A DNA stretch of 48,483 bases. It comes from Allobosea psychrotolerans (GTDB lineage: Bacteria; Pseudomonadota; Alphaproteobacteria; Rhizobiales; Beijerinckiaceae). This document shows positions 24,914 to 32,951 of this stretch, piece by piece; the stretch's first letter is position 1; each line of letters starts with the position of its first letter. Both the position numbers and the translations under genes were made by a program. Location of the stretch: positions 1 to 48,483 of the forward strand of contig NZ_PQFZ01000030.1 of assembly GCF_002917105.1 (NCBI RefSeq). Reading direction: 5' to 3'. The notes beneath the pieces were generated by a model, which was not told the DNA's origin, did no database searches, and saw nothing but the letters and a program-made list of their open reading frames with translations.

Positions 24914-26626
24914 TCACCCCACCAGCGCACCAAGCTTCGCCAGATCCACATTCGCCCCGCAGACCAGTACGCCGAGCCGCTCGCCGGGCGCGGGCTTGTA
25001 GGCCCCGCAGAGCAGCGCGCCCAGCGCCGCCGCCCCGCCGGGCTCGACCGCCAGGCGGAAATCGCGCCAGAGCGTGACCTGCGCCTGGGTGATCGCCTCG
25101 TCAGGCACCAGCACGACATGGTCGACCGTGTCCTTGCAGACCTCATAGACCAGCGGACCGACATTGCGCGCGCCCAGCGAATCCGCCGCAACCGAGGCGA
25201 CCTTGACCTCGACCGGCCCCTTCGCCTCCAACGCCGCCTGCAGGGCGCGCGAGCCGGCGGGCTCGACGCCGACGACCTTGACCTTGCTTCCGGCGAACCA
25301 GGCGGCGATGCCCGAAATCAGGCCGCCGCCGCCGACCGCGACCAGGACGGTGTCGAGATCGGGCTCCTGGAGCTGCCATTCGCGCCCGAGCGTGCCCTGG
25401 CCGGCGATGGTTTCCTTCGCCGCGAAGGGATGGATCTTGAGCGCGCCGGTTTCCGCGACGAAACGGTCGCAGGCTGCCTGCGCGTCATCATATTGCGCGC
25501 CGCCGATGACGACCTCTGCGCCGAAGCGGCGGATCGCCTCGATCTTGGCCGCAGGCGAGATCTCGGGCACGAAGATCGTCGCCTTGACGCCGCGCGCGCG
25601 CGCTGCATAGGCGACCGCGGCTCCGTGATTGCCGCCCGAGGCGGCAGCGACGCCCGCCGCAGGCACCGGCAGCGAGAGCAGGTTGTTGAAGGCGCCGCGC
25701 GTCTTGAACGAGCCGGCATGCTGCAGGCATTCGAGCTTCAGCGAGATCGCCGCCGGCGAGCCGAAAGATCCGGCCCCGAGCCGCATCACCGGCGTGACGC
25801 GGGCATGGCCGGCAATGCGTTCTGCAGCCGCCTCGATCATCGGGCGCGACACGGGGCGATCAGTCATGACGGAATCCTGTGTGGACTGCGAGCCGGCGCA
25901 GAAGGTCCAGATCGCGATGGGGAGCCCATGGCTATCGCGTCCCGGCGGATCGGGAAAGGGCGCTCCACGCCCGGCCAGGATGTGCCGGGCGACGACCAGA
26001 GCGGCAAGCGCATCGAGAGCGTCATCGGCGGCAGCTCCTTTCGGCGAACGGGCCTCGACGATCGCAGCCGACAGCCCCGCCGCGATCAAAAGCGCCCGGC
26101 GCTCGGCCATGCCGAGGGGATTGATCACGCTTTTGATCTTCTTGGGCTGCGTCAGCGGCGCGCCGCGCATGGTGCGGAAGGCGAGCTCGGGATGGACCTC
26201 GAAGACGCGCTCCCGCAGCGCGGGCTCGGTCCTGAGCAGGGTGTCGATCTCGCGGATCCGCGGAAACAGATGGAAGCCCTGCTTGGAGACCTTTCGTGGC
26301 GGCTCGGAAGTTTCGAGCGCCAACCGGCAGGCCTCGCGATAATCCGCGCAATAGACGGCAGACCGTGCCGGGATCGAGAACACCGAGGATTGCCGCTCGC
26401 CCAGCAATGGCCTGACGAGGCGCTCGGGCCCGCGCCCCGCGCCGGAAACCCGGTCCGGCAGCCCGATCGGCATATCCACGGCGAGCAGCGCCGGCGGGTT
26501 TTCGCCGGCGAACAGATCGGCCAGATTCGCAACCACGCGCAGCACGGGGGGCTCCTGGGCGGCTGTGTCAATGAGCGCCGCGATCCAGCCCGCCTTGCAG
26601 CCGTCCACCCCCGCGATCCACGCCAT
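24914..26626 (-). CDS. Fused frame: DUF429 domain + threonine/serine dehydratase (PLP)
   Basis: One uninterrupted 570-residue frame holds two proteins normally encoded separately. Residues 1-240 are a DUF429 domain (MAWIAGVDGCKAGWIAAL, DMPIGLP, FEVHPELAF, DDALDALAALVVA), a predicted RNase H-like/nuclease-fold family of unclear role. From about 254 there is a fold type II PLP dehydratase of catabolic threonine dehydratase/serine racemase type: SFKTRGAF with Lys308 as PLP lysine, SGGNHG for the phosphate, and GGGGLISG, with no ACT domain. The junction reads GLPIAIW, a short linker, then MTDRPVSRP; the Met is at 25867 and has AGGA 6-9 bases upstream, so the enzyme may also start independently. 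The start at 26626 has GGAAGG upstream; ATGs at 26644 and 26671 are alternatives. Confidence 0.82.
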   Translation of the reverse strand: MAWIAGVDGCKAGWIAALIDTAAQEPPVLRVVANLADLFAGENPPALLAVDMPIGLPDRVSGAGRGPERLVRPLLGERQSSVFSIPARSAVYCADYREACRLALETSEPPRKVSKQGFHLFPRIREIDTLLRTEPALRERVFEVHPELAFRTMRGAPLTQPKKIKSVINPLGMAERRALLIAAGLSAAIVEARSPKGAAADDALDALAALVVARHILAGRGAPFPDPPGRDSHGLPIAIWTFCAGSQSTQDSVMTDRPVSRPMIEAAAERIAGHARVTPVMRLGAGSFGSPAAISLKLECLQHAGSFKTRGAFNNLLSLPVPAAGVAAASGGNHGAAVAYAARARGVKATIFVPEISPAAKIEAIRRFGAEVVIGGAQYDDAQAACDRFVAETGALKIHPFAAKETIAGQGTLGREWQLQEPDLDTVLVAVGGGGLISGIAAWFAGSKVKVVGVEPAGSRALQAALEAKGPVEVKVASVAADSLGARNVGPLVYEVCKDTVDHVVLVPDEAITQAQVTLWRDFRLAVEPGGAAALGALLCGAYKPAPGERLGVLVCGANVDLAKLGALVG

Positions 26627-26789
26627 CCGCGCGCCCTTCCGCATCCGCCTTTCGCAGAACTGACGTTGCATGTGCGTGGCGTCTAGTGTGCAGTGCAGCG
26701 AAGAGTGGCGACAATGCCGCCCGAGCTGGATGCGAAACAGCGATGACCGGCCTTTCGCGCGAATCCCGCGTTAGATTTGAGAGAATGCC

Positions 26790-27665
26790 ATGACCACGAT
26801 CCGCCCACGCCGCAGCGTCCTCTACATGCCCGGCTCCAACGCCCGCGCGCTCGAGAAGGCCCGTGAGATCGCCGCCGACACCCTGATCCTCGACCTCGAA
26901 GACGCCGTTGCACCCGACGCCAAGGAGACGGCCCGCGCCCAGGTTTGCGCCGCCGTGAAGGCCGGCGGCTATGGCCGGCGCGAGCTCGTGATCCGCACCA
27001 ACGGCCTCGACACGCCCTGGTTCGCGGCCGATCTTGCCGCCGCAGCGGAGGCCAGGCCCGACGCCATCCTGATCCCGAAAGTCTCCTCGCCCGAAACCCT
27101 GCAGCAGGTCGGCACCTTGCTCGACGGGCTTTGGGCCGCCCCCGAGATCCGCGTCTGGGCGATGATCGAGACCCCGCTCGCCATCCTCGACGCCGAGCGC
27201 ATCGCGCGCGCGGTGCAGGACCGCCGGACGCGGCTGGCCTGTTTCGTGATGGGCACCAACGACCTCGCCAAGGAGACGCGCGCCCGCTTCGTGCCCGGCC
27301 GCGCGCCGATGCTGCCCTGGCTGACGACGGCGATCCTCGCTGCCCGCGCCTATGGCATCGACATCGTCGACGGCGTCTATAACAACCTCAAGGACGAAGC
27401 CGGCTTTACCGCGGAATGCGAGCAGGGCCGCGATCTCGGCTTCGACGGCAAGACGCTGATCCATCCCGGGCAGGTCGCAACCGCCAACGCGGTCTTCGCG
27501 CCCGACGACGCCGAACTCTCGCGGGCGAGGGCGATCATCGCCGCCTTCGACCAGCCGGAGAACGCCGACAAGGGCGCGATCCAGCTCGACGGGCGCATGG
27601 TCGAACGGCTACATGCCGAGATGGCCAAGCGCGTGGTGGCGCTGGGCGAGGCGATCGAGGCTTAA
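26790..27665 (+). CDS. HpcH/HpaI-type CoA ester lyase, CitE-like ((3S)-malyl-CoA thioesterase/lyase)
   Basis: A 291-residue TIM-barrel enzyme of the CitE-like group, acting on malyl- or beta-methylmalyl-CoA type esters with Mg2+. Motifs: PRRSVLYMPGSNARALEKA (about 5-23); DTLILDLEDAVAPDAK with the metal/acid Asp-Glu-Asp (about 30-45); VWAMIETPLAILDAERIA with the metal-binding Glu; and GFDGKTLIHPGQV, typical of the family. It resembles the Rhodobacter Mcl2 malyl-CoA thioesterase more than the lyase Mcl1, by the MTT-RPRRSVLYMPG start. With mesaconyl-CoA hydratase 2.3 kb away it probably serves the ethylmalonyl-CoA pathway. Divergent from the DUF429 fusion over 163 bases, with GAGAGA ahead of the ATG. 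A repeat begins directly after the stop. Confidence 0.88.
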   Translation: MTTIRPRRSVLYMPGSNARALEKAREIAADTLILDLEDAVAPDAKETARAQVCAAVKAGGYGRRELVIRTNGLDTPWFAADLAAAAEARPDAILIPKVSSPETLQQVGTLLDGLWAAPEIRVWAMIETPLAILDAERIARAVQDRRTRLACFVMGTNDLAKETRARFVPGRAPMLPWLTTAILAARAYGIDIVDGVYNNLKDEAGFTAECEQGRDLGFDGKTLIHPGQVATANAVFAPDDAELSRARAIIAAFDQPENADKGAIQLDGRMVERLHAEMAKRVVALGEAIEA

Positions 27666-27693
27666 AGCCTGCTGTTTATGCTCGGAAACACGC

Positions 27694-27797
27694 CGTCATC
27701 CTGGGCGACCGCAGGTCGTCCCGGGATCCATCGTAGGGAACTGCACTCTACGATGGATCCCGGATCTGCGCGGCTTCGCCGCTTGTCCAGGATGACG
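27694..27797. repeat. Dispersed inverted repeat, family C
   Basis: Ends cgtcatcc and ggatgacg; perfect inner arms gggatccatcgtag (27723-27736) and complement (27748-27761). The leader 27666-27693 also matches the leader of the copy at 11757. Confidence 0.8.
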
Positions 27798-27827
27798 CGG
27801 TGGTTCCGAGGATCAGCGGTATGCGTG

Positions 27828-27914
27828 CCCCTTCTCCCACTCATGTCAGATGTTTCCGACATGGGCATGAGCTTTGCCAAGATCGGGCAAGCCCGATCTT
27901 GGTGGGGAGAAGGG
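27828..27914. repeat. MITE-like inverted repeat, family B, copy 3
   Basis: Arms cccttctccca (27828) and tggggagaaggg (to 27914) enclose two hairpins; one has 12-bp perfect arms, ccaagatcgggc and its complement. It ends one base from the ppa stop codon (27916-27918) and may serve as transcript terminator between convergent genes. Confidence 0.75.
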
Positions 27915-27915
27915 T

Positions 27916-28455
27916 TCAGCCCTTCTTCGCGGCCTTGGCGCGATCGATCGCCTCGAGGATGAGCTGCTTGGCCTTGGCGGCGTCGCCCCAGCCGGTGAGC
28001 TTCACCCATTTGCCGGGCTCGAGATCCTTGTAGTGCTCGAAAAAGTGCTGGATCTGGTCGAGCGTGATCTTCGGCAGATCGGTGTAGTTATGCACGTTCT
28101 CGTAGCGCTTGGTCAGCTTGGGCACCGGTACGGCGATGATCTTCTCGTCGCCGCCGCCCTCGTCCTCCATCATCATCACGCCGATCGGCCGCACGGCGAT
28201 ATAGGAGCCTGGGATCAGCGGGCGGGTATTGGCGACCAGCACGTCGCAAGGATCGCCATCCTCGGACAGCGTATGCGGAATGAAGCCGTAATTCCCGGGA
28301 TAGCGCATCGGCGTATAGAGGAAACGGTCGACGAAGAGGGTACCGGCCTCCTTGTCCATCTCGTATTTGATCGGCTCGCCGCCGATCGCCACTTCGATGA
28401 CGACATTGACTTCGTCGGGAGGGTTCTTGCCGATGGAGATGGCGTCGAGGCGCAT
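27916..28455 (-). CDS. ppa: Inorganic pyrophosphatase (family I)
   Basis: Soluble cytoplasmic enzyme hydrolysing pyrophosphate to phosphate, pulling biosynthetic reactions forward. The 179 residues have the family I core: Lys in IKYEMDKEAG; Arg in FVDRFLYTPMRYPGNYGFIP; the metal-binding signature EDGDPCDVLV; DEKIIAVP; and the C-terminal HFFEHYKDLEPGKWVK. The ATG at 28455 gives MRLDAISIGKNPPDEVNVVIE, the usual start; the frame continues 21 codons upstream without resemblance to the family. Monocistronic in appearance, with a family B repeat touching its 3' end. Confidence 0.96.
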   Translation of the reverse strand: MRLDAISIGKNPPDEVNVVIEVAIGGEPIKYEMDKEAGTLFVDRFLYTPMRYPGNYGFIPHTLSEDGDPCDVLVANTRPLIPGSYIAVRPIGVMMMEDEGGGDEKIIAVPVPKLTKRYENVHNYTDLPKITLDQIQHFFEHYKDLEPGKWVKLTGWGDAAKAKQLILEAIDRAKAAKKG

Positions 28456-28543
28456 AAGTCTTGACCTGTGGCGATGGAAACTGGCGGGACTTATGCGTGT
28501 TTGGACGCAAAAGTCCAAGTCGAGATTAGAAGCCGGGTCCGGC

Positions 28544-29233
28544 TCAGCTCACCTTGAGGCCGAGTTCGGCCAGCATCTGCCCGGCCTGCTGCCGTGAAAT
28601 CGTCGCGCCGCGGAACAATGCGGCATCGCCGAGCCGCAACCCGCCGAGATCCGCGCCGCGCAAATCGGCCCCCTCAAAACGGGCCCCGGTCAGGTTGGCG
28701 TCGCGCAGGCTGCAATCCTCCAGCACCGCGTCGCGAAAATCGGCTTTCCTGAGATCGGCCTGGCCAAGATCGAGCCGCTGCAGCTGCATCTTCCGGAAGG
28801 AGAAACCTGGCAGCTTCGCGGCAACCAAGAGCGTCTCCTCGAAGCTCGCGCCCAATGTCTTGGCCTCGGACAGATCCGCTCCGGTCAGCTTGCAGCTCCG
28901 GAACGCCGCGGAGGCCAGCAGCGAGTGCCGAAAGCTCGCATTGTTGAAATCGCCGGCTTGAAAGACCGCTTCGGTGAGGGTGCTGCCGCTGAAATCGGCA
29001 AAAGCGCCCCGACAGCCTGACCAGCGCGAACCCTCGAGGCGAGCGCCCTTGAAGCTGGTCCGGCGCAGCAGGCAGCGTTCAAAAGCCCAGCCGGTCAGGC
29101 TGAGGCCAGCGAGATCGACGCCCTCGATATCGCAGCCGACGACCAGCGCGCGTCCTTCCGCCGCCAGCGCCTCGACGGCCGGGCGGGTCAGCGTCACCTC
29201 GGTGATCGATCGCGTGGGCGAGGGTGTGACCAT
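28544..29233 (-). CDS. Pentapeptide-repeat protein (Qnr-like length and fold)
   Basis: The 229-residue product is made almost entirely of A(D/N)LXX-type pentapeptides, folding as a right-handed quadrilateral beta-helix: VDLAGLSLTG, TSFKGARLEG, ADLSEAKTLG, ADLRKADFRDAVLED, ANLTGARFEGADLRGADLGG. A short N-terminal segment (1-30) and a helical C-terminal cap (about 210-229, SRQQAGQMLAELGLK) flank it. Length is close to Qnr/MfpA gyrase-protecting proteins (roughly 185-218 residues). However, many pentapeptide proteins have other or unknown roles and I see no diagnostic Qnr loop, so gyrase protection is only a possibility. Single gene, upstream of ppa on the same strand with 88 bases between. Confidence 0.85.
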   Translation of the reverse strand: MVTPSPTRSITEVTLTRPAVEALAAEGRALVVGCDIEGVDLAGLSLTGWAFERCLLRRTSFKGARLEGSRWSGCRGAFADFSGSTLTEAVFQAGDFNNASFRHSLLASAAFRSCKLTGADLSEAKTLGASFEETLLVAAKLPGFSFRKMQLQRLDLGQADLRKADFRDAVLEDCSLRDANLTGARFEGADLRGADLGGLRLGDAALFRGATISRQQAGQMLAELGLKVS

Positions 29234-29244
29234 GGCCCATCCCT

Positions 29245-29296
29245 AGAGAGGATGCGAAAAAGTGGGAACCGGTTTTGCGCATCGCTCCCGTTCTCT
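29245..29296. repeat. Dispersed palindromic repeat, family A, copy 3
   Basis: Core gatgcgaaaaagtgggaacc and complement ggttttgcgcatc, with outer arms agaga/tctct. It lies between the pentapeptide-repeat and phosphatase genes. Confidence 0.65.
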
Positions 29297-29443
29297 CGCC
29301 GAGACGCCCCATGCACCCAAGGTCGCGCAGCACTCCAGGCCAGACCGCGCAGCGCAGCCGCCCTCTCATTTGCACCGCGCGCCCGGCACTGGTATCGGGC
29401 GCGCTATGAAGATGGATCAGACCAGCTCCCGCGAGGCCTGCCC

Positions 29444-30166
29444 TTGCTGAACCGCCTGCGCCCCGACGAGGATCGTTATGCGCGCCGCATGGCCCGCATC
29501 GCGCGCTGGGACCGGCCGATCGGCGGCAAGGCCGACCGCCTGCGCGCCTGGGCCAATATGCTGCTGGTCGATCATGGCATCTTCCGGCTCGCCTATCTCA
29601 ACGCCCATCGCGTCACGCCGCAGCTCTGGCGCGCGGCCCAGCCCGCGCCGGGCCAGATCGCGAAATTCGCTCGCGAAGGCGTCAAGACCATCGTCAATCT
29701 GCGCGGCGGGCGCGAGCACGGCTCCTGGCCCTTGCAGCGCGAGGCCTGCGAGCGCCACGGCATAACCCTGGTCGACTTCGTCCTGCGCTCGCGCGGCGCG
29801 CCCGAACGCGAGACCATCCTGGGCGCCAAGGCCTTCTTCGCCGGGCTCGCGGAGCCCGCTCTCGTACATTGCAAATCGGGCGCCGACCGCGCCGGCTTCT
29901 TCGCGGCACTCTATCTGCTGATCCACGAGGAGCGGCCGCTTGAGGAAGCGACCCGCCAGCTTTCGCTGCGCTACGGCCATTTCCGTTTCGCCAAGACCGG
30001 GATTCTCGACGCTTTCTTCGAGGCCTATCGCCGCGAGGGACACGCCAAGGGCGTGCCATTCCTCGACTGGGTCGCGAAAGACTACGACCCCGAGCGGCTG
30101 GAGCGCGACTTCAAGCCGGGCTTCCTGTCCTCGCTGATCGCCGACAGGCTGATCCGGCGGGAATAG
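29444..30166 (+). CDS. Cysteine-based tyrosine/dual-specificity phosphatase family protein
   Basis: A 240-residue protein with the CX5R phosphatase loop VHCKSGADRAG, giving the nucleophilic Cys and the Arg, preceded by the strand TIVNLRGGREH and followed by a helix, as in bacterial dual-specificity-like phosphatases. No signal peptide is seen, so probably cytoplasmic; substrate unknown. The start is doubtful. There is no ATG before residue 19 of this model (MARIARW); a TTG at 29444 has GCGAGG upstream and gives LLNRLRPDEDRYARR. The frame runs upstream to 29252, but that part is repeat sequence and not coding-like. Followed by a family A repeat. Confidence 0.78.
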   Translation: MLNRLRPDEDRYARRMARIARWDRPIGGKADRLRAWANMLLVDHGIFRLAYLNAHRVTPQLWRAAQPAPGQIAKFAREGVKTIVNLRGGREHGSWPLQREACERHGITLVDFVLRSRGAPERETILGAKAFFAGLAEPALVHCKSGADRAGFFAALYLLIHEERPLEEATRQLSLRYGHFRFAKTGILDAFFEAYRREGHAKGVPFLDWVAKDYDPERLERDFKPGFLSSLIADRLIRRE

Positions 30167-30175
30167 CCGGGCTTG

Positions 30176-30228
30176 GAGCATTCCTCTCGCGAAAAGCCGG
30201 GTACCGCTTTTTCCGAGGAGCGATGCTC
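30176..30228. repeat. Dispersed palindromic repeat, family A, copy 4
   Basis: Outer arms gagcat/atgctc around gcgaaaagccgggtaccgct. It lies between convergent genes, ten bases after the phosphatase stop. Confidence 0.7.
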
Positions 30229-30245
30229 TCAATTCTTGGAAGCGA

Positions 30246-31721
30246 TCATCCCCGTGCGACGGCAAACCCGTCCACGCCGAAGCGCGTCCAGGCGAACTGG
30301 ACATGCGCCAGCATCCGCGCCAGCGAGACCAGGCCGATCGCGCCGAGCAGCGCCAGCGACAAGGTGCCGAACCAGGCCATGACGAGCCCCGCCGCCAGGA
30401 GCGCGACCGCGTTGGTGAGGACCTGGCGGCGCGGATAGCGCGAGAGCGAGGCGATCTCGTGCAAGGGCGTGACCAGCGCGATGCCGCCATAGAACAGCGC
30501 CATGATCGCGACGGTCTCGCCGACGCCTTCCCATTGCGTGCCGTCCAGCAGCACCGCATCGGCGCCGATGGCGACGAGCGCGATTGCGGTGAACAGCGCC
30601 GCCGCTGCGACCATCAGGCCAAGCGTCACGAAACGGACCCAGGATTGCCGGCTCTCGGCGGCGCGCGCACGCAGGCTCGACAAGACGAGCGGCACCGAGA
30701 CCGCGGAGAACATCTGCGTCGGCACCTCGAGCAGGCGCATCGCCAGCGCGACATGGGCCGCCAGCAGCGGGTTGCTCGCATAGGGCAAGGCGAGCAGCGG
30801 CGCCACCATGAAGCCGAAGGACAGGAGCGCGGAGGGCAAGAGGAAACGCGGCGCGGTGCGCCAGCGGCTCGCCGATTCGCTCAGTTCGAGCCGCGACCAG
30901 GCCTCGCGCCGCACCAGGCCCGCCAGCGCCGCACGCCGACGCCAGACCAGATAGCAGGCCGAGACGACATGGCCGATCGCGTCGGCTGCAAACAGCGCGA
31001 CCGAGCTCGCGCCCAACGGCCAGATCAGCAGGACCATCATGCCGGGCTGGACCAGCGCCTGAACGACATTGCTGTTGCCGATCGCGGCGAAATCGCCTTC
31101 CGCCGTCGCCTCCGAGGAGACCAAGCGGATGACCGCCCGCCCGGCGAGCGACACCAGGAACAAGGTCCCGTAGGTCGCGACCACCCAGCCGGCCGCGCCT
31201 GCCACGGCGATGCCCAGCGCCGCGACGGCGAGGAAAGCCACCCCTGCAGCAAACGCCAGCCGGAACGCCCGCGCCAGCCTGTCCTGGTCGCTGCTCTGGA
31301 AGAACACCGCCTCGAAACGCAGCAGCGTCGCGATCGAGATGAAATTGGCGAGCGCCGAAAACAGCGCGAAATCGGCGAAAACCTGCGCCGGGCACAAGGC
31401 CGCGGCCGCAAGCAGGCCCCAGACGGAGAGAAAGCGGGCCTGGACGAAGCGCAGGGCCAGCATCAGCCCCGAGGCCAATCCGGCCCGGGAGGCGGCCGAG
31501 CCTTCGGCCGCGATCTCCTCGGCAGGCGCTGCCGGCGCCGACGGCGCGACGCCGACCGGGAACGCCGTCCGCTCGAGGATCAGATGCGCGGCCATATCCA
31601 CGTCCATGCTCGGGATATCGGACAGGTTATCGCCGCTGGCTTCCCGGAGGTCACGACGAGAGGACGCAGCCGCCAGCGGATCAGGAGGTCTGATCACGGA
31701 ACACAGCTCTGCCCGAGACAC
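30246..31721 (-). CDS. Polysaccharide flippase/exporter-like multi-span membrane protein
   Basis: A 491-residue membrane protein with about 12 helices, resembling Wzx/MATE-type lipopolysaccharide or O-antigen flippases: FLSVWGLLAAAALCPAQVFADFALFSALANFISIATLLRFE is cut here by helix boundaries, then RLLEVPTQMFSAVSVPLVLS and paired C-terminal helices follow. The first 75 residues are hydrophilic and Ala/Pro-rich, an unusual extension. The GTG at 31721 has GAGGG seven bases upstream. ATG 31607 or 31595 would remove most of the extension, with poorer Shine-Dalgarno. No glycosyltransferase is nearby, so the polysaccharide it would serve is unknown. The call rests on overall pattern and is moderate. 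Confidence 0.68.
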   Translation of the reverse strand: MSRAELCSVIRPPDPLAAASSRRDLREASGDNLSDIPSMDVDMAAHLILERTAFPVGVAPSAPAAPAEEIAAEGSAASRAGLASGLMLALRFVQARFLSVWGLLAAAALCPAQVFADFALFSALANFISIATLLRFEAVFFQSSDQDRLARAFRLAFAAGVAFLAVAALGIAVAGAAGWVVATYGTLFLVSLAGRAVIRLVSSEATAEGDFAAIGNSNVVQALVQPGMMVLLIWPLGASSVALFAADAIGHVVSACYLVWRRRAALAGLVRREAWSRLELSESASRWRTAPRFLLPSALLSFGFMVAPLLALPYASNPLLAAHVALAMRLLEVPTQMFSAVSVPLVLSSLRARAAESRQSWVRFVTLGLMVAAAALFTAIALVAIGADAVLLDGTQWEGVGETVAIMALFYGGIALVTPLHEIASLSRYPRRQVLTNAVALLAAGLVMAWFGTLSLALLGAIGLVSLARMLAHVQFAWTRFGVDGFAVARG

Positions 31722-32014
31722 GGTGCGCCCTCATGGTTAACGAAGAGTTATGCGGGCGAATGACCACGGAGCACGCCTCAGAGAGAACAGGGCTCTCCGT
31801 CAAGTCCATGGCCAAAGAATGGCGAAATTTGACGCTTGGTAAGGGAAAATTGCTCGATTCTGTTTGGAAAAACTCCAGAAAACGCAGATTTGAGAGCGAA
31901 ATCTGGCGAAATCTTCCCTGGCGTCAGAAAACCTGGGAAACCCAGCGGCCGGACCTGCCGCTCCTCCCGCGTCGGCGTCGCAGGGCTTATCCGCACGCGG
32001 CTTTCAAGACCGGT
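31722..32014. other. Non-coding, A+T-richer gap with repeated GCGAAAT motif
   Basis: A 293-base gap, lower in G+C than its surroundings. GCGAAAT occurs at 31822-31828, 31896-31902 and 31906-31912. Open frames here are Arg/Ser-rich and not gene-like. It probably holds the promoter of the flippase-like gene; nothing else can be named. Confidence 0.4.
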
Positions 32015-32680
32015 TCAATCGATGCGATCGCGCTCACCGGCGCCAATCGGCACGGCCAGGCGGTTCTCGCGCGGGGAGAGCGGGCAGACCCAGGCTTCGG
32101 AATAGGCGCAGGACGGGTAATAGGCGAAATTGAAATCGAGGATCAGCCGGCCGTCGGGCGTCGCGCCGAGATCGGCGCTCTTGATCGTGTCGAGCAGATA
32201 GCGGCCGCCGGCGAAAGTGCCGTCGCCATTGCTCGCATCGCCGAAGGGCAGGAAGGTGCCGCCGCCATAGCCTGCGATCCAGTACAGCGTCAGCTCCCGG
32301 CCGAGCGGCCCCGCCAGTCCCTCGGTCAGCGCGTAGGGAACGAGCGTCATCAGCCCATCCTTGCCGGCTTCGACCGGAATCGTCTCGCGATCGACGGCAG
32401 GCACGAGGCCAACCTCGAAACGCAGGGCCGGATCGTAGGGAAAGCAGGCGATGCCGGCGAATTCGGCGCGGCCCTTCCCCGTCAAGGGCGATTGCGGATG
32501 CTCGCGAAACAACCGGTCGCGCACCGCCCGCCACTGCCGCCAGCCGGCTTCGGGCGGCAGCCCTCTCACCGCCGCATAAAGATCGGCGATCTGCCTGCGC
32601 CAATCCTGCAACGTGCTGAAGCGCGTGAAATCAGCCGCTGGGGCAGCCGGTGCGGACAACGCCATGGCATGTGCAGTCAT
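32015..32680 (-). CDS. DUF1684 family protein
   Basis: A 221-residue protein of the DUF1684 family, function unknown. It begins at ATG 32680, which has GGGAGG seven to eight bases upstream; the frame extends further to 32908 without sense. The N-terminal part has DWRRQIADLYAAVR and FREHPQSPL, matching the family's start. The body is beta-rich, and the C-terminal signature DFNFAYYPSCAYSEAWVCPL then SPRENRLAVPIGAGE is characteristic (members end with a similar YxPxCAxxxxWxCPxxPxxNxLxxxIxAGE run). No signal peptide. It is divergent from tryptophan 2,3-dioxygenase across 271 bases. Confidence 0.85.
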   Translation of the reverse strand: MTAHAMALSAPAAPAADFTRFSTLQDWRRQIADLYAAVRGLPPEAGWRQWRAVRDRLFREHPQSPLTGKGRAEFAGIACFPYDPALRFEVGLVPAVDRETIPVEAGKDGLMTLVPYALTEGLAGPLGRELTLYWIAGYGGGTFLPFGDASNGDGTFAGGRYLLDTIKSADLGATPDGRLILDFNFAYYPSCAYSEAWVCPLSPRENRLAVPIGAGERDRID

Positions 32681-32906
32681 CACAAATCCTCCCTGCAAAT
32701 CCTCGCGGGCTTCGCGTCTCACGCAGGCAACGCCAGCGCGACGCGCCCGTTCCATGAGACAGCCTTGCGCGAGGTTTAGTCCCCAGCGCTGCCAGAACCT
32801 GTCAGCGGGCGGAGTAAGGCATCGCCCGGCGCGATGACGACTGTCACGAATCCGCGAGGCAGGCACGACTGCGCCGTCGAGTCTGCCTTGATCGCGCAGC
32901 TCCATC

Positions 32907-32922
32907 ATTTTAAGCTTAAAAT
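32907..32922. promoter_or_regulatory. 16-bp perfect palindrome upstream of tryptophan 2,3-dioxygenase
   Basis: attttaag followed by cttaaaat, centred about 37 bases ahead of the ATG at 32952, in otherwise GC-rich sequence. Its position over the probable promoter suggests an operator; the protein is unknown, though Lrp- or MarR-type regulators are plausible. Confidence 0.5.
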
Positions 32923-32951
32923 ATCACAGCTCCGGAATCGGAACCGAGATC

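Noticed and set aside
28487..28516. Imperfect hairpin (ggactt..gcgt/acgc..aagtcc) between the pentapeptide gene and ppa
   Set aside because: Two mismatches in the stem and no T-run on the minus strand, so not supportable as a terminator.
29252..29443. N-terminal extension of the phosphatase gene to 29252
   Set aside because: The first part is a family A repeat and the rest has poor coding character; the protein resembles its family only from about 29444.
30303..31763. 486-codon plus-strand frame opposite the flippase-like gene
   Set aside because: Extremely Gln/Arg/Asp-rich, no hydrophobic core, a mirror of hydrophobic codons on the other strand.
31733..32779. 348-codon plus-strand frame across the gap and the DUF1684 gene
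   Set aside because: Shadow of DUF1684 on the minus strand, joined to an unstructured Arg-rich stretch.
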